A stretch of DNA of 64,000 nt. It comes from Ptiloglossa arizonensis (Eukaryota > Arthropoda > Insecta > Hymenoptera > Colletidae). The notes under the pieces are model-generated. The model saw only the letters and a list, made by a program, of their open reading frames with translations. It was not told the DNA's origin and searched no databases. The DNA is taken from assembly GCF_051014685.1 (NCBI RefSeq), contig NC_135061.1:496001-560000 (forward strand), in the 5' to 3' direction. Below, one piece after another: positions 26,464 to 39,808 of the stretch; positions within the stretch are counted from its first letter, which is position 1; each line of letters begins with the position of its first letter. Position numbers and translations under genes: made by a program.

Positions 26464-26830
26464 GTCTAACGTATAACGTATGACGCATGACGCATAACGT
26501 ATAACGTGTAACGTATAACGTGTAACGTATAACGCATTGCCTTATACCGTATAACGTATAACGTGAAACGAATAACGTATATTGTATAACGTATAACGTA
26601 TAACGTATAACGTATAACGTATAACGTATAACGTATAACGTCTAACGTATAACGTATGACGCATGACGCATAACGTATAACGTGTAACGTATAACGTGTA
26701 ACGTATAACGCATTGACTTATACCGTATAACGTATAACGTGAAACGAATAACGTATATTGTATAACGTATAACGTATAACGTATAACGTATAACTTATAA
26801 CATATAACGTTTAACGTGTAGAGCATATCG
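26464..26830. repeat. K-A-K-A'-B composite, copy 3 (367 bp)
   Basis: Image of copy 1 at plus 5,090 bp. Confidence 0.92.
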
Positions 26831-26975
26831 TATAACGTATAACGTATAACGTATAACGTATAACGTATAACGTATAACGTATAACGTATAACGTATAACG
26901 TATAACGTATAACGAATAACGTATAACGTATAACGTATAACGTATAACGTATAACGTATAACGTATAACGTATAA

Positions 26976-27446
26976 CCTATAACGGATAACGTATAACGTA
27001 TAACGTATTACGTATAAGGTATAACGGATGACGTAACACGTATAACGTATAACGTATTACGTATAAGGTATAACGGATGACGTATAACGTATAACGTATA
27101 ACGTATAACGTAAAACGTATAACGTATAACATATAAGGTACAACATATAACGTAATACGTAGAACGTATAAAGTGTAACGTGTAGAGCATATTGTATAAC
27201 GTATAACGTATAACGTATAACGTGTAACGTGTAGAGCATATTGAATAACGTATAACGTATAACGTATAACGTATAACGTATAACGTGTAACGTATAACGT
27301 TCAACGTGTAGCGTATAACGTAAAACGTATGTCGTATAACGTATAACGTATAACGTATAACGTATAACGAATAATGTATAACGTATAACGTACAACGTAT
27401 AACGTATAACTTATAACATATAACGTTTAACGTGTAGAGCATATCG
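26976..27446. repeat. C module, full copy (471 bp)
   Basis: Image of 21,886 at plus 5,090, including the private TGAATAA. Confidence 0.9.
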
Positions 27447-27607
27447 TATAACGTATAACGTATAACGTATAACGTATAACGTATAACGTATAACGTATAA
27501 CGTATAACGTATAACGTATAACGTATAACGTATAACGTATAACGTATAACGTATAACGTATAACGTATAACGTATAACGTATAACGTATAACGTATAACG
27601 TATAACG

Positions 27608-27999
27608 TATTACGTATAAGGTATAACGGATGACGTATAACGTATAACGTATAACGTATAACGTAAAACGTATAACGTATAACATATAAGGTACAACATA
27701 TAACGTAATACGTAGAACGTATAAAGTGTAACGTGTAGAGCATATTGTATAACGTATAACGTATAACGTATAACGTGTAACGTGTAGAGCATATTGTATA
27801 ACGTATAACGTATAACGTATAACGTATAACGTATAACGTGTAACGTATAACGTTCAACGTGTAGCGTATAACGTAAAACGTATGTCGTATAACGTATAAC
27901 GTATAACGTATAACGTATAACGAATAATGTATAACGTATAACGTACAATGTATAACGTATAACTTATAACATATAACGTTTAACGTGTAGAGCATATCG
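27608..27999. repeat. C module lacking its start
   Basis: Image of 22,518 at plus 5,090 bp. Confidence 0.88.
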
Positions 28000-28468
28000 T
28001 ATAACGTATAACGTATAACGTATAACGTATAACGTATAACGTATAACGTATAACGTATAACGTATAACGTATAACGTATAACGTATAACGTATAACGTAT
28101 AACGTATAACGTATAACGTATAACGTATAACGTATAACGTATAACGTATAACGTATAACGTATAACGTATAGCGTATAACGTATGACGCATGACGCATAA
28201 CGTATAACGTGTAACGTATAACGTGTAACGTATAACGCATTGCCTTATACCGTATAACGTATAACGTGAAACGAATAACGTATATTGTATAACGTATAAC
28301 GTATAACGTATAACGTATAACGTATAACGTTTAATGTATAACGTATGACGTATAACGTATAACGTATAACGTATGACGTATAACGTATAACGTATAACGT
28401 ATAAAGTATAACGTGAAACGTCTAACGTATAACGTATAACGTATAACGTATAACGTATAACGTGTAAC

Positions 28469-28835
28469 GTCTAACGTATAACGTATGACGCATGACGCAT
28501 AACGTATAACGTGTAACGTATAACGTGTAACGTATAACGCATTGCCTTATACCGTATAACGTATAACGTGAAACGAATAACGTATATTGTATAACGTATA
28601 ACGTATAACGTATAACGTATAACGTATAACGTATAACGTATAACGTCTAACGTATAACGTATGACGCATGACGCATAACGTATAACGTGTAACGTATAAC
28701 GTGTAACGTATAACGCATTGACTTATACCGCATAACGTATAACGTGAAACGAATAACGTATATTGTATAACGTATAACGTATAACGTATAACGTATAACT
28801 TATAACATATAACGTTTAACCTGTAGAGCATATCG
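28469..28835. repeat. K-A-K-A'-B composite, copy 4 (367 bp)
   Basis: Image of copy 2 at plus 5,090, including CCTGTAG. Confidence 0.9.
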
Positions 28836-29402
28836 TATAACGTATAACGTATAACGTATAACGTATAACGTATAACGTATAACGTATAACGTATAACGTA
28901 TAACGTACAACGTATAACGTACAACGTATAACGTACAACGTATAACGTACAACGTATAACGTACAACGTATAACGTACAACGTATAACGTAGAACGTATA
29001 ACGTATAACGTATAACGTATAACGTATAACGTCTAACGTATAACGTATGACGCATGACGCATAACGTATAACGTGTAACGTATAACGTGCAACGTATAAC
29101 GCATTGCCTTATACCGTATAACGTATAACGTGAAACGAATAACGTATATTGTATAACGTATAACGTATAACGTATAACGTATAACTTATAACATATAACG
29201 TTTAACGTGTAGAGCATATCGTATAACGTATAACGTATAACGTATAATGTATAACGTATAACGTATAACGTATAACGTATAACGTATAACGTATAACGTA
29301 TAACGTATAACGTATAACGTGTAACGTATAACGTGTAACGTATAACGCATTGCCTTATACCTTATAACGTATAACGTGAAACGAATAACGTATATTGTAT
29401 AA

Positions 29403-30193
29403 CGCATAACGTATAACGCATAACGTATAACGCATAACGTATAACGCATAACGTATAACGCATAACGTATAACGTATAACGTATAACGTATAACGTATAA
29501 CGTATAACGTATAACGTATAACGTATAACCTATAACGTATAACGTATAACGTATAACGTACAACGTACAACGTACAACGTACAACGTACAACGTACAACG
29601 TACAACGTACAACGTATAACGTACAACGTATAACGTACAACGTATAACGTATAACGTATAACGTATAACGTATAACGTATAACGTATAACGTATAACGTA
29701 TAACCTATAACGTATAACGTATAACGTATAACGTACAACGTACAACGTACAACGTACAACGTACAACGTATAACGTACAACGTATAACGTACAACGTATA
29801 ACGTATAACGTATAACGTATAAAGTATAACGTATAACGTATAACGTATAACGTATAACGTATAACGTATAACGTATAACGTATAACGTATAACGTATAAC
29901 GTATAACGTATAACGTATAACGTATAACGTATAACGTATAACGCATAACGTATAACGCATAACGTATAACGCATAACGTATAACGCATAACGTATAACGC
30001 ATAACGTATAACGCATAACGTATAACGCATAACGTATAACGTATAACGTATAACGTATAACGTATAACGTATAACGTATAACGTATAACGTATAACGTAT
30101 AACGCATAACGTATAACGCATAACGTATAACGCATAACGTATAACGCATAACGTATAACGCATAACGTATAACGCATAACGTATAACGCATAA
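29403..30193. repeat. H-P-P-H-H cluster, second copy
   Basis: H 29,403-29,465, P 29,529-29,642 and 29,704-29,796, H 29,942-30,032 and 30,103-30,193. Dimer counts are identical to 24,313-25,103. Confidence 0.9.
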
Positions 30194-30242
30194 CGTATAA
30201 CGTATAACGTATAACGTATAACGTATAACGTATAACGTATAA

Positions 30243-30342
30243 CCTATAACGTATAACGTATAACGTATAACGTACAACGTACAACGTACAACGTACAACG
30301 TACAACGTACAACGTATAACGTACAACGTATAACGTACAACG
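30243..30342. repeat. P block (100 bp)
   Basis: Image of 25,153 at plus 5,090 bp. Confidence 0.9.
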
Positions 30343-31129
30343 TATAACGTATAACGTATAACGTATAACGTATAACGTATAACGTATAACGTATAACGTA
30401 TAACGTATAACGTATAACGTATAACGTATAACGTATAACGTATAACGTATAACGTATAACGTGTAACGTATAACGTGTAACGTATAACGCATTGCCTTAT
30501 ACCTTATAACGTATAACGTGAAACGAATAACGTATATTGTATAACGTATAACGTATAACGCATAACGTATAACGTATAACGTATAACGTATAACGTATAA
30601 CGTATAACGTATAACGTATAACGTTTAACGTATAACGTATAACGTATAACGTAAAACGTTTAACGTATAACGTGTAACGTATAACGTATAACGTATAACG
30701 TATAACGTATAACGTATAACGTATAACGTATAACGTATAACGTATAACGTATAACGTATAACGTATAACGTATAACGTATAACGTATAACGTATAACGTA
30801 TAACGTAAAACGTATAACGTATAACGTATAACGTATAACGTATAACGTATAGCGTATAACGTATAACGTATAACGTATAACGTATAACGTAAAACGTTTA
30901 ACGTATAACGTATAACGTATAACGTATAACGTATAACGTATAACGTATAACGTATAACGTATAACGTATAACGTATAACGTATAACGTATAACGTATAAC
31001 GTATAACGTATAACGTATAACGTATAACGTATAACGTATAACGTAGAACGTAGTACGTATAACGTATAACGTATAACGTATAACGTATAACGTATAACGT
31101 ATAACGTATAACGTATAACGTATAACGTA

Positions 31130-32050
31130 CAACGTATAACGTATAGCGTATAACGTACAACGTACAACGTACAACGTACAACGTACAACGTACAACGTAT
31201 AACGTACAACGTATAACGTACAACGTATAACGTATAACGTATAACGTATAAAGTATAACGTATAACGTATAACGTATAACGTATAACGTATAACGTATAA
31301 CGTGTAACGTATAACGCATTGCCTTATACCGTATAACGTATAACGTGAAACGAATAACGTATATTGTATAACGTATAACGTATAACGCATAACGTATAAC
31401 GTATAACGTATAACGTATAACGTATAACGTATAACGTATAACGTATAACGTATAACGTATAACGTATAACGTATAACGTATAACGTAAAACGTTTAACGT
31501 ATAACGTATAACGTATAACGTATAACGTATAACGTATAACGTATAACGTATAACGTATTACGTATAACGTATAACGTATAACGTATAACGTATGACGTAT
31601 AACGTATAACGTATAACGTATAAAGTATAACGTGAAACGTCTAACGTACAACGTATAACGTATAACGTATAACGTATAACGTTTAACGTATAACGTATAG
31701 CGTATAACGTATAACGTATAACGTATAACGTATGACGTATAACGTATAACGTATAACGTATAACGTATAACGTATAACGTACAACGTATAACGTATAACG
31801 TATAACGTACAACGTACAACGTACAACGTACAACGTACCACGTACAACGTATAACGTACAACGTATAACGTACAACGTATAACGTATAACGTATAACGTA
31901 TAAAGTATAACGTATAACGTATAACGTATAACGTATAACGTATAACGTATAACGTGTAACGTATAACGCATTGCCTTATACCGTATAACGTATAACGTGA
32001 AACGAATAACGTATATTGTATAACGTATAACGTATAACGCATAACGTATA
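31130..32050. repeat. CGTACAA-rich and A-word transition region
   Basis: CGTACAA runs at about 31,156-31,232 and 31,807-31,877 (one unit is CGTACCA near 31,836), each followed by AGTATAA and an A word (31,316 and 31,969). The two halves look like a tandem pair about 650 bp apart. No gene-like feature. Confidence 0.8.
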
Positions 32051-32460
32051 ACGTATAACGTATAACGTATAACGTATAACGTATAACGTATAACGTATAA
32101 CGTATAACGTATAACGTCTAACGTATAACGTATGACGCATGACGCATAACGTATAACGTGTAACGTAAAACGTGTAACGTATAACGCATTGACTTATACC
32201 GTATAACGTATAACGTGAAACGAATAACGTATATTGTATAACGTATAACGTATAACGTATAACGTATAACTTATAACATATAACGTTTAACGTGTAGAGC
32301 ATATCGTATAACGTATAACGTATAACGTATAACGTATAACGTATAACGTATAACGTATAACGTATAACGTACAACGTATAACGTACAACGTATAACGTAC
32401 AACGTATAACGTACAACGTATAACGTACAACGTATAACGTAGAACGTATAACGTATAACG

Positions 32461-32901
32461 TATTACGTATAAGGTATAACGGATGACGTAACACGTATAA
32501 CGTATAACGTATTACGTATAAGGTATAACGGATGACGTATAACGTATAACGTATAACGTATAACGTAAAACGTATAACGTATAACATATAAGGTACAACA
32601 TATAACGTAATACGTAGAACGTATAAAGTGTAACGTGTAGAGCATATTGTATAACGTATAACGTATAACGTATAACGTGTAACGTGTAGAGCATATTGTA
32701 TAACGTATAACGTATAACGTATAACGTATAACGTATAACGTGTAACGTATAACGTTCAACGTGTAGCGTATAACGTAAAACGTATGTCGTATAACGTATA
32801 ACGTATAACGTATAACGTATAACGAATAATGTATAACGTATAACGTACAACGTATAACGTATAACTTATAACATATAACGTTTAACGTGTAGAGCATATC
32901 G
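32461..32901. repeat. C module lacking CCTATAA start (441 bp)
   Basis: Starts at the first CGTATTA right after a CGTAGAA unit and ends at CATATCG. It belongs to the AGTGTAA lineage. Confidence 0.88.
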
Positions 32902-33409
32902 TATAACGTATAACGTATAACGTATAACGTATAACGTATAACGTATAACGTATAACGTATAACGTATAACGCATAACGTATAACGTATAACGTATAACGT
33001 ATAACGTATAACGTATAACGTATAACGTATAACGTATAGCGTATAACGTATGACGCATGACGCATAACGTATAACGTGTAACGTATAACGTGTAACGTAT
33101 AACGCATTGCCTTATACCGTATAACGTATAACGTGAAACGAATAACGTATATTGTATAACGTATAACGTATAACGTATAACGTATAACGTACAACGTATA
33201 ACGTTTAATGTATAACGTATGACGTATAACGTATAACGTATAACGTATAACGTATAACGTATAAAGTATAACGTATAACGTATAACGTATAACGTAAAAC
33301 GTATAACGTATAACATATAAGGTACAACATATAACGTAATACGTAGAACGTATAACGTGTAACGTGTAGAGCATATTGTATAACGTATAACGTATAACGT
33401 ATAACGTAT

Positions 33410-33567
33410 AAAGTATAACGTGAAACGTCTAACGTATAACGTATAACGTATAACGTATAACATATAACGGATAACGTATAACGTATAACGTACAACGTAT
33501 AACGTATAACGGATGACGTAACACGTATAACGTATAACGCAAAACCCATAACGTATAACGCATAACG
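33410..33567. repeat. M module, copy 3 (158 bp)
   Basis: Same word and length as at 20,720. Confidence 0.88.
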
Positions 33568-34056
33568 TATAACGTATAACGTATAACGTATAACGTATAA
33601 CGTATAACGTATAACGTATAACGTATAACGTATAACGTATAACGTATAACGCATAACGTTTAACGTATAACGTATAACGTATAACGTATAATGTATAACG
33701 TATAACGTATAACGTATAACGTATAACGTATAACGTATAACGTATAACGTATAACGTATAACGTATAACGTATAACGTATAACGTTTAGCGTATAACGTA
33801 TAACGTATAACGTATAACGTATGACGTATAACGTATAACGTATAACGTATAAAGTATAACGTGAAACGTCTAACGTACAACGTATAACGTATAACGTATA
33901 ACGTATAACGTATAACGTATAACGTATAGCGTATAACGTATAACGTATAACGTATAACGTATGACGTATAACGTATAACGTATAACGTATAAAGTATAAC
34001 GTGAAACGTCTAACGTATAACGTATAACGTATAACGTATAACGTATAACGTATAAC

Positions 34057-34423
34057 GTCTAACGTATAACGTATGACGCATGACGCATAACGTATAACGT
34101 GTAACGTATAACGTGTAACGTATAACGCATTGCCTTATACCGTATAACGTATAACGTGAAACGAATAACGTATATTGTATAACGTATAACGTATAACGTA
34201 TAACGTATAACGTATAACGTATAACGTATAACGTCTAACGTATAACGTATGACGCATGACGCATAACGTATAACGTGTAACGTATAACGTGTAACGTATA
34301 ACGCATTGACTTATACCGTATAACGTATAACGTGAAACGAATAACGTATATTGTATAACGTATAACGTATAACGTATAACGTATAACTTATAACATATAA
34401 CGTTTAACGTGTAGAGCATATCG
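34057..34423. repeat. K-A-K-A'-B composite, copy 5 (367 bp)
   Basis: Standard composite followed by eight canonical units and CGTACAA dimers, the usual right flank in this half of the window. Confidence 0.92.
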
Positions 34424-35308
34424 TATAACGTATAACGTATAACGTATAACGTATAACGTATAACGTATAACGTATAACGTACAACGTATAACGTACAACG
34501 TATAACGTACAACGTATAACGTACAACGTATAACGTACAACGTATAACGTAGAACGTATAACGTATAACGTATAACGTATAACGTATAACGTCTAACGTA
34601 TAACGTATGACGCATGACGCATAACGTATAACGTGTAACGTATAACGTGCAACGTATAACGCATTGCCTTATACCGTATAACGTATAACGTGAAACGAAT
34701 AACGTATATTGTATAACGTATAACGTATAACGTATAACGTATAACTTATAACATATAACGTTTAACGTGTAGAGCATATCGTATAACGTATAACGTATAA
34801 CGTATAATGAATAACGTATAACGTATAACGTATAACGTATAACGTATAACGTATAACGTATAACGTATAACGTATAACGTGTAACGTATAACGTGTAACG
34901 TATAACGCATTGCCTTATACCTTATAACGTATAACGTGAAACGAATAACGTATATTGTATAACGTATAACGTATAACGCATAACGTATAACGTATAACGT
35001 ATAACGTATAACGTATAACGTATAACGTATAACGTATAACGTATAACGTATAACGTATAACGTATAACGTAAAACGTTTAACGTATAACGTATAACGTAT
35101 AACGTATAACGTATAACGTATAACGTATAACGTATAACGTATAACGTATAACGTATAACGTATAACGTATAACGTATAACGTATAACGTATAACGTATAA
35201 CGTATAACGTATAACGTATAACGTAAAACGTATAACGTATAACGTATAACGTATAACGTATAACGTATAGCATATAACGTATAACGTATAACGTATAACG
35301 TATAACGT

Positions 35309-35844
35309 AAAACGTTTAACGTATAACGTATAACGTATAACGTATAACGTATAACGTATAACGTATAACGTATAACGCATAACGTATAACGCATAACGTA
35401 TAACGTATAACGTATAACGTATAACGTATAACGTATAACGTATAACGTATAACGTATAACGTATAACGTATAACGTATAACGTATAACGTATAACGTATA
35501 ACGTATAACGTATAACGTATAACGTATAACGTATAACGTATAACGTATAACGTATAACGTATAACGTATAACGCATAACGTATAACGTATAACGTATAAC
35601 GTATAACGTATAACGTATAACGTATAACGTATAACGTATAACGTATAACGCATAACGTATAACGTGTAACGTATAACGTGCAACGTATAACGCATTGCCT
35701 TATACCGTATAACGTATAACGTGAAACGAATAACGTATATTGTATAACGTATAACGTATAACGTATAACGTATAACTTATAACATATAACGTTTAACGTG
35801 TAGAGCATATCGTATAACGTATAACGTATAACGTATAATGAATA
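35309..35844. repeat. Spacer between the 3,794-bp-offset copies
   Basis: About 540 bp not matched in the period. Two CGCATAA units near 35,378 and 35,392 lie in pure array. From about 35,660 there is a second copy of the A (CGTGCAA form) plus B plus TGAATAA segment of copy 1, at an offset of 1,031 bp (147 x 7 + 2, with two 8-mers between). The spacer was built partly from the neighbouring copy. Confidence 0.82.
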
Positions 35845-36254
35845 ACGTATAACGTATAACGTATAACGTATAACGTATAACGTATAACGTATAACGTATA
35901 ACGTATAACGTCTAACGTATAACGTATGACGCATGACGCATAACGTATAACGTGTAACGTAAAACGTGTAACGTATAACGCATTGACTTATACCGTATAA
36001 CGTATAACGTGAAACGAATAACGTATATTGTATAACGTATAACGTATAACGTATAACGTATAACTTATAACATATAACGTTTAACGTGTAGAGCATATCG
36101 TATAACGTATAACGTATAACGTATAACGTATAACGTATAACGTATAACGTATAACGTATAACGTACAACGTATAACGTACAACGTATAACGTACAACGTA
36201 TAACGTACAACGTATAACGTACAACGTATAACGTAGAACGTATAACGTATAACG

Positions 36255-36695
36255 TATTACGTATAAGGTATAACGGATGACGTAACACGTATAACGTATA
36301 ACGTATTACGTATAAGGTATAACGGATGACGTATAACGTATAACGTATAACGTATAACGTAAAACGTATAACGTATAACATATAAGGTACAACATATAAC
36401 GTAATACGTAGAACGTATAAAGTGTAACGTGTAGAGCATATTGTATAACGTATAACGTATAACGTATAACGTGTAACGTGTAGAGCATATTGTATAACGT
36501 ATAACGTATAACGTATAACGTATAACGTATAACGTGTAACGTATAACGTTCAACGTGTAGCGTATAACGTAAAACGTATGTCGTATAACGTATAACGTAT
36601 AACGTATAACGTATAACGAATAATGTATAACGTATAACGTACAACGTATAACGTATAACTTATAACATATAACGTTTAACGTGTAGAGCATATCG
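36255..36695. repeat. C module lacking CCTATAA start (441 bp)
   Basis: Image of 32,461 at plus 3,794 bp. Confidence 0.88.
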
Positions 36696-37203
36696 TATAA
36701 CGTATAACGTATAACGTATAACGTATAACGTATAACGTATAACGTATAACGTATAACGTATAACGCATAACGTATAACGTATAACGTATAACGTATAACG
36801 TATAACGTATAACGTATAACGTATAACGTATAGCGTATAACGTATGACGCATGACGCATAACGTATAACGTGTAACGTATAACGTGTAACGTATAACGCA
36901 TTGCCTTATACCGTATAACGTATAACGTGAAACGAATAACGTATATTGTATAACGTATAACGTATAACGTATAACGTATAACGTACAACGTATAACGTTT
37001 AATGTATAACGTATGACGTATAACGTATAACGTATAACGTATAACGTATAACGTATAAAGTATAACGTATAACGTATAACGTATAACGTAAAACGTATAA
37101 CGTATAACATATAAGGTACAACATATAACGTAATACGTAGAACGTATAACGTGTAACGTGTAGAGCATATTGTATAACGTATAACGTATAACGTATAACG
37201 TAT

Positions 37204-37361
37204 AAAGTATAACGTGAAACGTCTAACGTATAACGTATAACGTATAACGTATAACATATAACGGATAACGTATAACGTATAACGTACAACGTATAACGTA
37301 TAACGGATGACGTAACACGTATAACGTATAACGCAAAACCCATAACGTATAACGCATAACG
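37204..37361. repeat. M module, copy 4 (158 bp)
   Basis: Image of 33,410 at plus 3,794 bp. Confidence 0.88.
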
Positions 37362-37850
37362 TATAACGTATAACGTATAACGTATAACGTATAACGTATA
37401 ACGTATAACGTATAACGTATAACGTATAACGTATAACGTATAACGCATAACGTTTAACGTATAACGTATAACGTATAACGTATAATGTATAACGTATAAC
37501 GTATAACGTATAACGTATAACGTATAACGTATAACGTATAACGTATAACGTATAACGTATAACGTATAACGTATAACGTTTAGCGTATAACGTATAACGT
37601 ATAACGTATAACGTATGACGTATAACGTATAACGTATAACGTATAAAGTATAACGTGAAACGTCTAACGTACAACGTATAACGTATAACGTATAACGTAT
37701 AACGTATAACGTATAACGTATAGCGTATAACGTATAACGTATAACGTATAACGTATGACGTATAACGTATAACGTATAACGTATAAAGTATAACGTGAAA
37801 CGTCTAACGTATAACGTATAACGTATAACGTATAACGTATAACGTATAAC

Positions 37851-38217
37851 GTCTAACGTATAACGTATGACGCATGACGCATAACGTATAACGTGTAACG
37901 TATAACGTGTAACGTATAACGCATTGCCTTATACCGTATAACGTATAACGTGAAACGAATAACGTATATTGTATAACGTATAACGTATAACGTATAACGT
38001 ATAACGTATAACGTATAACGTATAACGTCTAACGTATAACGTATGACGCATGACGCATAACGTATAACGTGTAACGTATAACGTGTAACGTATAACGCAT
38101 TGACTTATACCGTATAACGTATAACGTGAAACGAATAACGTATATTGTATAACGTATAACGTATAACGTATAACGTATAACTTATAACATATAACGTTTA
38201 ACGTGTAGAGCATATCG
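37851..38217. repeat. K-A-K-A'-B composite, copy 6 (367 bp)
   Basis: Image of copy 5 at plus 3,794 bp. Confidence 0.92.
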
Positions 38218-39358
38218 TATAACGTATAACGTATAACGTATAACGTATAACGTATAACGTATAACGTATAACGTACAACGTATAACGTACAACGTATAAC
38301 GTACAACGTATAACGTACAACGTATAACGTACAACGTATAACGTAGAACGTATAACGTATAACGTATAACGTATAACGTATAACGTCTAACGTATAACGT
38401 ATGACGCATGACGCATAACGTATAACGTGTAACGTATAACGTGCAACGTATAACGCATTGCCTTATACCGTATAACGTATAACGTGAAACGAATAACGTA
38501 TATTGTATAACGTATAACGTATAACGTATAACGTATAACTTATAACATATAACGTTTAACGTGTAGAGCATATCGTATAACGTATAACGTATAACGTATA
38601 ATGAATAACGTATAACGTATAACGTATAACGTATAACGTATAACGTATAACGTATAACGTATAACGTATAACGTGTAACGTATAACGTGTAACGTATAAC
38701 GCATTGCCTTATACCTTATAACGTATAACGTGAAACGAATAACGTATATTGTATAACGTATAACGTATAACGCATAACGTATAACGTATAACGTATAACG
38801 TATAACGTATAACGTATAACGTATAACGTATAACGTATAACGTATAACGTATAACGTATAACGTAAAACGTTTAACGTATAACGTATAACGTATAACGTA
38901 TAACGTATAACGTATAACGTATAACGTATAACGTATAACGTATAACGTATAACGTATAACGTATAACGTATAACGTATAACGTATAACGTATAACGTATA
39001 ACGTATAACGTATAACGTAAAACGTATAACGTATAACGTATAACGTATAACGTATAACGTATAGCATATAACGTATAACGTATAACGTATAACGTATAAC
39101 GTATAACGTATAACGTATAACGTATAACGTATAACGTACAACGTATAACGTATAACGTATAACGTACAACGTACAACGTACAACGTACAACGTACAACGT
39201 ACAACGTATAACGTACAACGTATAACGTACAACGTATAACGTATAACGTATAACGTATAAAGTATAACGTATAACGTATAACGTATAACGTATAACGTAT
39301 AACGTATAACGTATAACGTATAACGTATAACGTATAACGTATAACGTATAACGTATAA

Positions 39359-39463
39359 CGCATAACGTATAACGCATAACGTATAACGCATAACGTATAA
39401 CGCATAACGTATAACGCATAACGTATAACGCATAACGTATAACGCATAACGTATAACGCATAA
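39359..39463. repeat. H block, 8 dimers
   Basis: Eight CGCATAA units at 14-bp steps. Confidence 0.92.
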
Positions 39464-39561
39464 CGTATAACGTATAACGTATAACGTATAACGTATAACG
39501 TATAACGTATAACGTATAACGTATAACGTATAACGTATAACGTATAACGTATAACGTATAA

Positions 39562-39652
39562 CGCATAACGTATAACGCATAACGTATAACGCATATCGTA
39601 TAACGCATAACGTATAACGCATAACGTATAACGCATAACGTATAACGCATAA
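39562..39652. repeat. H block, 7 dimers with CGCATAT
   Basis: The third CGCATAA is CGCATAT (near 39,590). The same marked unit, also third, occurs in the H blocks at 50,717 and 51,564. Confidence 0.92.
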
Positions 39653-39708
39653 CGTATAACGTATAACGTATAACGTATAACGTATAACGTATAACGTATA
39701 ACGTATAA

Positions 39709-39808
39709 CCTATAACGTATAACGTATAACGTATAACGTACAACGTACAACGTACAACGTACAACGTACAACGTACAACGTATAACGTACAACGTATAAC
39801 GTACAACG
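39709..39808. repeat. P block (100 bp)
   Basis: Standard form, directly after the marked H block, as at 51,704. Confidence 0.92.

Larger units (their letters stand above)
26051..31129. repeat. 5,090-bp tandem duplication, copy 2
   Basis: Same content as copy 1. Matching ends at 31,130, where CGTACAA replaces the canonical unit found at 26,040. The interval holds eight 8-mers, and 5,090 = 726 x 7 + 8, so the period follows from the register rule. Confidence 0.93.
32051..35308. repeat. 3,794-bp-offset duplication, copy 1
   Basis: About 3.26 kb matched at plus 3,794 bp. It holds K-A' with a private CGTAAAA CGTGTAA (32,165), CGTACAA dimers, C, M, K-A-K-A'-B, A (CGTGCAA form), B with a following TGAATAA (34,806), A and CATATAA after CGTATAG (35,270). 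The left edge is in a pure run after 32,045. The right edge is fixed by a CGTAAAA CGTTTAA at 35,309 that is not matched at 39,103. Confidence 0.9.
35845..39102. repeat. 3,794-bp-offset duplication, copy 2
   Basis: Same marker order as 32,051-35,308 with no difference seen at compared variants. The interval between equivalent points contains seven 8-mers, and 3,794 = 541 x 7 + 7. Confidence 0.9.
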
